Shown here one piece after another: positions 61,784 to 64,000 of a stretch of DNA of 64,000 nucleotides. The first letter of the stretch is position 1. Each line of letters opens with the position of its first letter. The DNA comes from JAHFUI01 sp039931615 (GTDB lineage Bacteria > Acidobacteriota > Vicinamibacteria > Vicinamibacterales > CAVVIG01): the NCBI GenBank assembly GCA_039931615.1, contig JBDTRR010000028.1, positions 7,232-71,231 on the forward strand, read 5' to 3'. Made by a program: the position numbers and the translations under genes. The notes below the pieces were generated by a model, which had not been told where the DNA came from, did no database searches, and saw nothing but the letters and a program-made list of their open reading frames with translations.

Positions 61784-62113
61784 GTTCAGTCCCCGGCACG
61801 GCGTGTCTGGGTCGAGTCCGACCGATTCCTCAACGGATGCGCGCGCGTGGCGAACCCAGTGTATACGCTTCAAAGCGCATCGGGCAGCAGGTGAGCGCCA
61901 CGCTCGCACGGCACCGAGCGCTCGCATCGCTGGTTTTGGCGGTGCAGACCTGCTTTCTGAGGAGACCATGAAGACGGACGGCCCAGGTGGTTCCGAGGCC
62001 GGCGGAGAAGCCCAACCGATTCATCACCCGCAGCGAAAATTGTCGCATGCCAAGACATTGGCTGGACAATAATGCTCCTGATGTTGACTTCACCATCGAA
62101 GAGAGGTGGCGTG

Positions 62114-62611
62114 ATGAGAGCAGCGAAGGTTCCGCTCGACACGTTGGCACACCCGCTCGTTCTTGCCCTGTTCTTCGCGGTCGCCGTGTCAGTGGCGGCA
62201 CAAGACGAGCCCCGCGTCGGCACGTGGGAGCTGAACCTGGCGAAGTCGACCTTCAGCCCGGGTCCGGCGCCCAAAAAGCAGACCCTGACGTTTCAGGCGG
62301 CTGGACCGCATTGGACGGCGCTGCTGCAGGGCATCGATGCGCGAGGAAAGCCGATTAATCCGGACGTGAACAATCTGGCCATCAGCTTCGATGGCAAGGA
62401 CCATCCCACGGCGAATGTCGATTACGACACGACTCTATGGAAGCGCAGCAGTGCCCACAAGTACGAGGCCTTTCGCAAGAGGGCGGGAAAACTCGTCTTG
62501 ACCTCCACCAACGTCGTATCCCAGGATGGGAAAACGATGACCATTACGACGAAGGGCGTCAACGCAACCGGGCAAGTCATTTCCAACGTCCGGGTCTACG
62601 ATAAACAGTAG
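62114..62611 (+). CDS. Secreted protein of unknown function
   Basis: 165 residues. Seen: a signal peptide (about 14-32, LVLALFFAVAVSVAAQ) and a beta-rich body starting with the recurrent acidobacterial motif GTWELNLAKSTFSPGPAPK, then ISFDGKDHPTANVDYD and a C-terminal ISNVRVYDKQ. GAGAGGTGG lies just before ATG 62114. Probably a small periplasmic beta-barrel or lipocalin-like fold; role unknown. Confidence 0.75.
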   Translation: MRAAKVPLDTLAHPLVLALFFAVAVSVAAQDEPRVGTWELNLAKSTFSPGPAPKKQTLTFQAAGPHWTALLQGIDARGKPINPDVNNLAISFDGKDHPTANVDYDTTLWKRSSAHKYEAFRKRAGKLVLTSTNVVSQDGKTMTITTKGVNATGQVISNVRVYDKQ

Positions 62612-62929
62612 GTCCGAAGGCGCCTGGCCGGCCATCACGCCGTTTTCAGTGCCCCATTGGCAGCGGGTTCGACGCGCGGGGGAGTCCGCTTACCGCGAGG
62701 GCGGCGAACAACGCTTCGGTATATCCTGGTCAACGAGGCACGAAACGCCACGGCGAATGGTCGCGGCGCGCACGGCCACGAAAGCCACGCCACACAAGAA
62801 GCACCGCCGATTGCCCTGTTTCCGGGTCCCGCACTCCCTGCACCGCAGTCGTCACCGACGCTGTGGACCAAGGCAAAAATTGTGATCCGAGGACGAACGA
62901 CCACGAGGAGTTGACATCGTTCGAACGTG
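62612..62929. other. Intergenic region; no gene recognised
   Basis: Open frames on the plus strand exist but have no ribosome site, signal peptide or family pattern that I can see. Confidence 0.4.
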
Positions 62930-63126
62930 ATGAACAAACGCGCCGGTCGCTCGACGCTCGATCCCGAGGATGCGACCGTGCGGCGGATGAACATCTCGCT
63001 TCCGGCGAAACAGTTCGATGATTTGCGCGGCGGGCAATCCGCGAGGATATCTCCTTACCCGAGATCATCCGGCGCACGTTGCGGGGAGCCGGAAGGCGGA
63101 GCGGGACCGCCGGAAGTAATAGTTAA
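62930..63126 (+). pseudogene. Ribbon-helix-helix (CopG/Arc-like) protein, frameshifted
   Basis: ATG 62930 reads to RRMNISLPAKQFDDL; the pattern then continues in the next frame as ARRAIREDISLPEIIRRTLR and ends at TAA 63124-63126. One missing base around 63023-63027 (TTG-CGCGG for TTG-GCGCGG) would restore the fold: a beta strand (MNISLP) and two helices. Such proteins are often antitoxins; no toxin gene is recognisable beside it. Confidence 0.55.
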
Positions 63127-63443
63127 ACGTGAACAGGCACAGGTCGCCAAGACGACTGGTTCCCCCCAACATCGCGCGCCGCCGGTCGAAGCGCAGCACC
63201 CCCCAGGCATCCGGGATGGTAAAGCCGCACGAGAGACGGCTGCCGCACCACAGGCGCGCACGACGCGGCCGAACGGTGGCGACGATCTTGCGGTCGCCTC
63301 CGGTGATTCCGGTGATGACACGCATGTCGCCGCGTGCTTCGCCGGGCACCCCTCACTTGCTCGCGACTCGACGATGTGGCTCTGCACCGGAAGGGAGACG
63401 CCTTGCGCCATTCGAATCGACGCGAATCGTTGGGAAGAAAGCC
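63127..63443. other. Intergenic region; no gene recognised
   Basis: Several short frames overlap on both strands, typical of GC-rich DNA, and none has a ribosome site or a recognisable domain. Confidence 0.4.
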
Positions 63444-63611
63444 TCACTTCGGCTTCGAAGGCCAGACAATGGCGATTGTCTCGTCAGGCTGAGTCGGCAT
63501 CGGCGGCGCTTCAGGCAGGTCGGTGGCCCAACTGTAGTCTGGGTTCGGGTCTTCGCCCGCCGCGCGTAGTGCCTTCAGCGCTTCATCGAATTCCGCTTGG
63601 TCTCTCGGCAT
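63444..63611 (-). CDS. 55-residue acidic protein of unknown function
   Basis: MPRDQAEFDEALKALRAAGE starts a short amphipathic helix, then a Pro-rich tail with YSWATDLPEAPPMPTQPDE and a final IAIVWPSKPK. GGAGG lies 8 nt before ATG 63611, a good ribosome site. No family recognised. Confidence 0.5.
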   Translation of the reverse strand: MPRDQAEFDEALKALRAAGEDPNPDYSWATDLPEAPPMPTQPDETIAIVWPSKPK

Positions 63612-63928
63612 TGGATTGTCCTCCTGCACGATGTCTAATAGCCGTGGCGTGGTCGGCTGCACAGGGGGATTCCCGTGCCGCCGTCATGTCCATGCGCGGG
63701 TACGTCTCGATTGTCGTTCATGGCCCCATGCAACTCGCCCTGCGCGTGTCCGTCGGCTGTGTCTCAAGCCATGCCGGGGGAGAGGTCGAGGGCGCAAGAC
63801 GGTCTAGGTAGTGACGCCTTTCAAAAGCCCGGACCGGTGACGCGGCCACGGCAAGTCCCCGGCGAGTCCCCGGCGAAATTGCCCGCTGTTGCGTCAGACT
63901 GTAAGCGATTGCGTTGGAAGGTGTTAGA
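63612..63928. other. Region between small gene and tRNA-Phe; no gene seen
   Basis: Contains a short direct repeat (AGTCCCCGGCG twice, about 63854-63875) and no coding pattern. It is downstream of the tRNA gene; no clear hairpin with a T-run is visible. Confidence 0.4.
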
Positions 63929-64000
63929 TGGTGGCGAGGGACAGAATCGAACTGTCGACACTACGATTTTCAGTCGTATGCTCTACCAACTGAGCTACCT
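63929..64000 (-). tRNA. tRNA-Phe (GAA), 5' end beyond window edge
   Basis: Read on the minus strand it begins AGGTAGCTCAGTTGGTAGAG (D-arm), has the anticodon loop CTGAAAA with anticodon GAA in the ACGACTGAAAATCGT stem-loop, a T-arm ACAGTTCGATTCTGT, the acceptor CTCGCC, discriminator A (63932) and an encoded CCA (63931-63929). About four bases of the 5' acceptor strand lie past the edge. Confidence 0.95.

Overview
The window is GC-rich chromosomal DNA and most likely comes from an acidobacterium of the Vicinamibacteria type (subdivision 6). This rests on several things: two Oar-like TonB-dependent outer-membrane proteins with N-terminal carboxypeptidase-regulatory domains; many secreted proteins of the kind common in that group; GTG starts and 1-4 nt start/stop overlaps; and a dispersed intergenic hairpin whose accidental translation (VRLKPDTTY-like) I associate with these genomes. 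It is a taxonomic inference without marker-gene proof; no rRNA is present. The only RNA gene seen is a tRNA-Phe cut by the right edge.

Positions 1-37.3 kb are mostly core housekeeping genes. From the left on the minus strand: a cell-wall amidase (cut by the edge), the DNA translocase FtsK and RNase J, tightly coupled. Then a divergent TetR / NTF2-like / SDR cassette; an operon DUF3467-nth-zincin-rsmA; lexA with a good promoter, divergent to a PfkB sugar kinase; an ECF sigma/anti-sigma pair with a small periplasmic protein; a secreted protein with recG; rsmD, coaD, an aminotransferase, a CoA-binding protein, rho and a CDGSH protein. Next comes a minus-strand proteostasis cluster cbpA-clpB-ftsH, divergent to terC, then a class A penicillin-binding protein, trehalose/glycogen enzymes (treZ and a glycogen debranching enzyme) with a small hydrophilic protein, an S4-domain protein and a dicarboxylate symporter.

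From 37.3 to 64 kb the coding density falls. There are intact genes (PHP, MBL-fold, five-repeat S1, SRPBCC, a secreted double CMD-domain protein, two Oar-like receptors, a methyltransferase, a DsrE-like Tat protein, DUF3014, an acyltransferase-like membrane protein, a large polytopic membrane protein, an MPGP-like phosphatase, a NarL-type regulator, a PTP-like phosphatase). Between them lie gene fragments: PepSY-like and SMP-30-like scraps, a MarR gene with a frameshift that runs into an acyltransferase lacking its own start, a TolC tail back-to-back with a sensor-kinase head, a kinase without its ATPase domain, a truncated Tat leader, and a frameshifted ribbon-helix-helix gene. I read this as a region of ongoing gene decay and rearrangement.

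I found no transposase, integrase, CRISPR array, phage module or defence system. The most unusual signals are non-coding: the covarying dispersed hairpin family, 13-bp tandem arrays at two unrelated intergenic sites, a long hairpin ahead of terC, and an inverted repeat over the promoter of the chaperone cluster. I do not see a clearly new multi-gene system.
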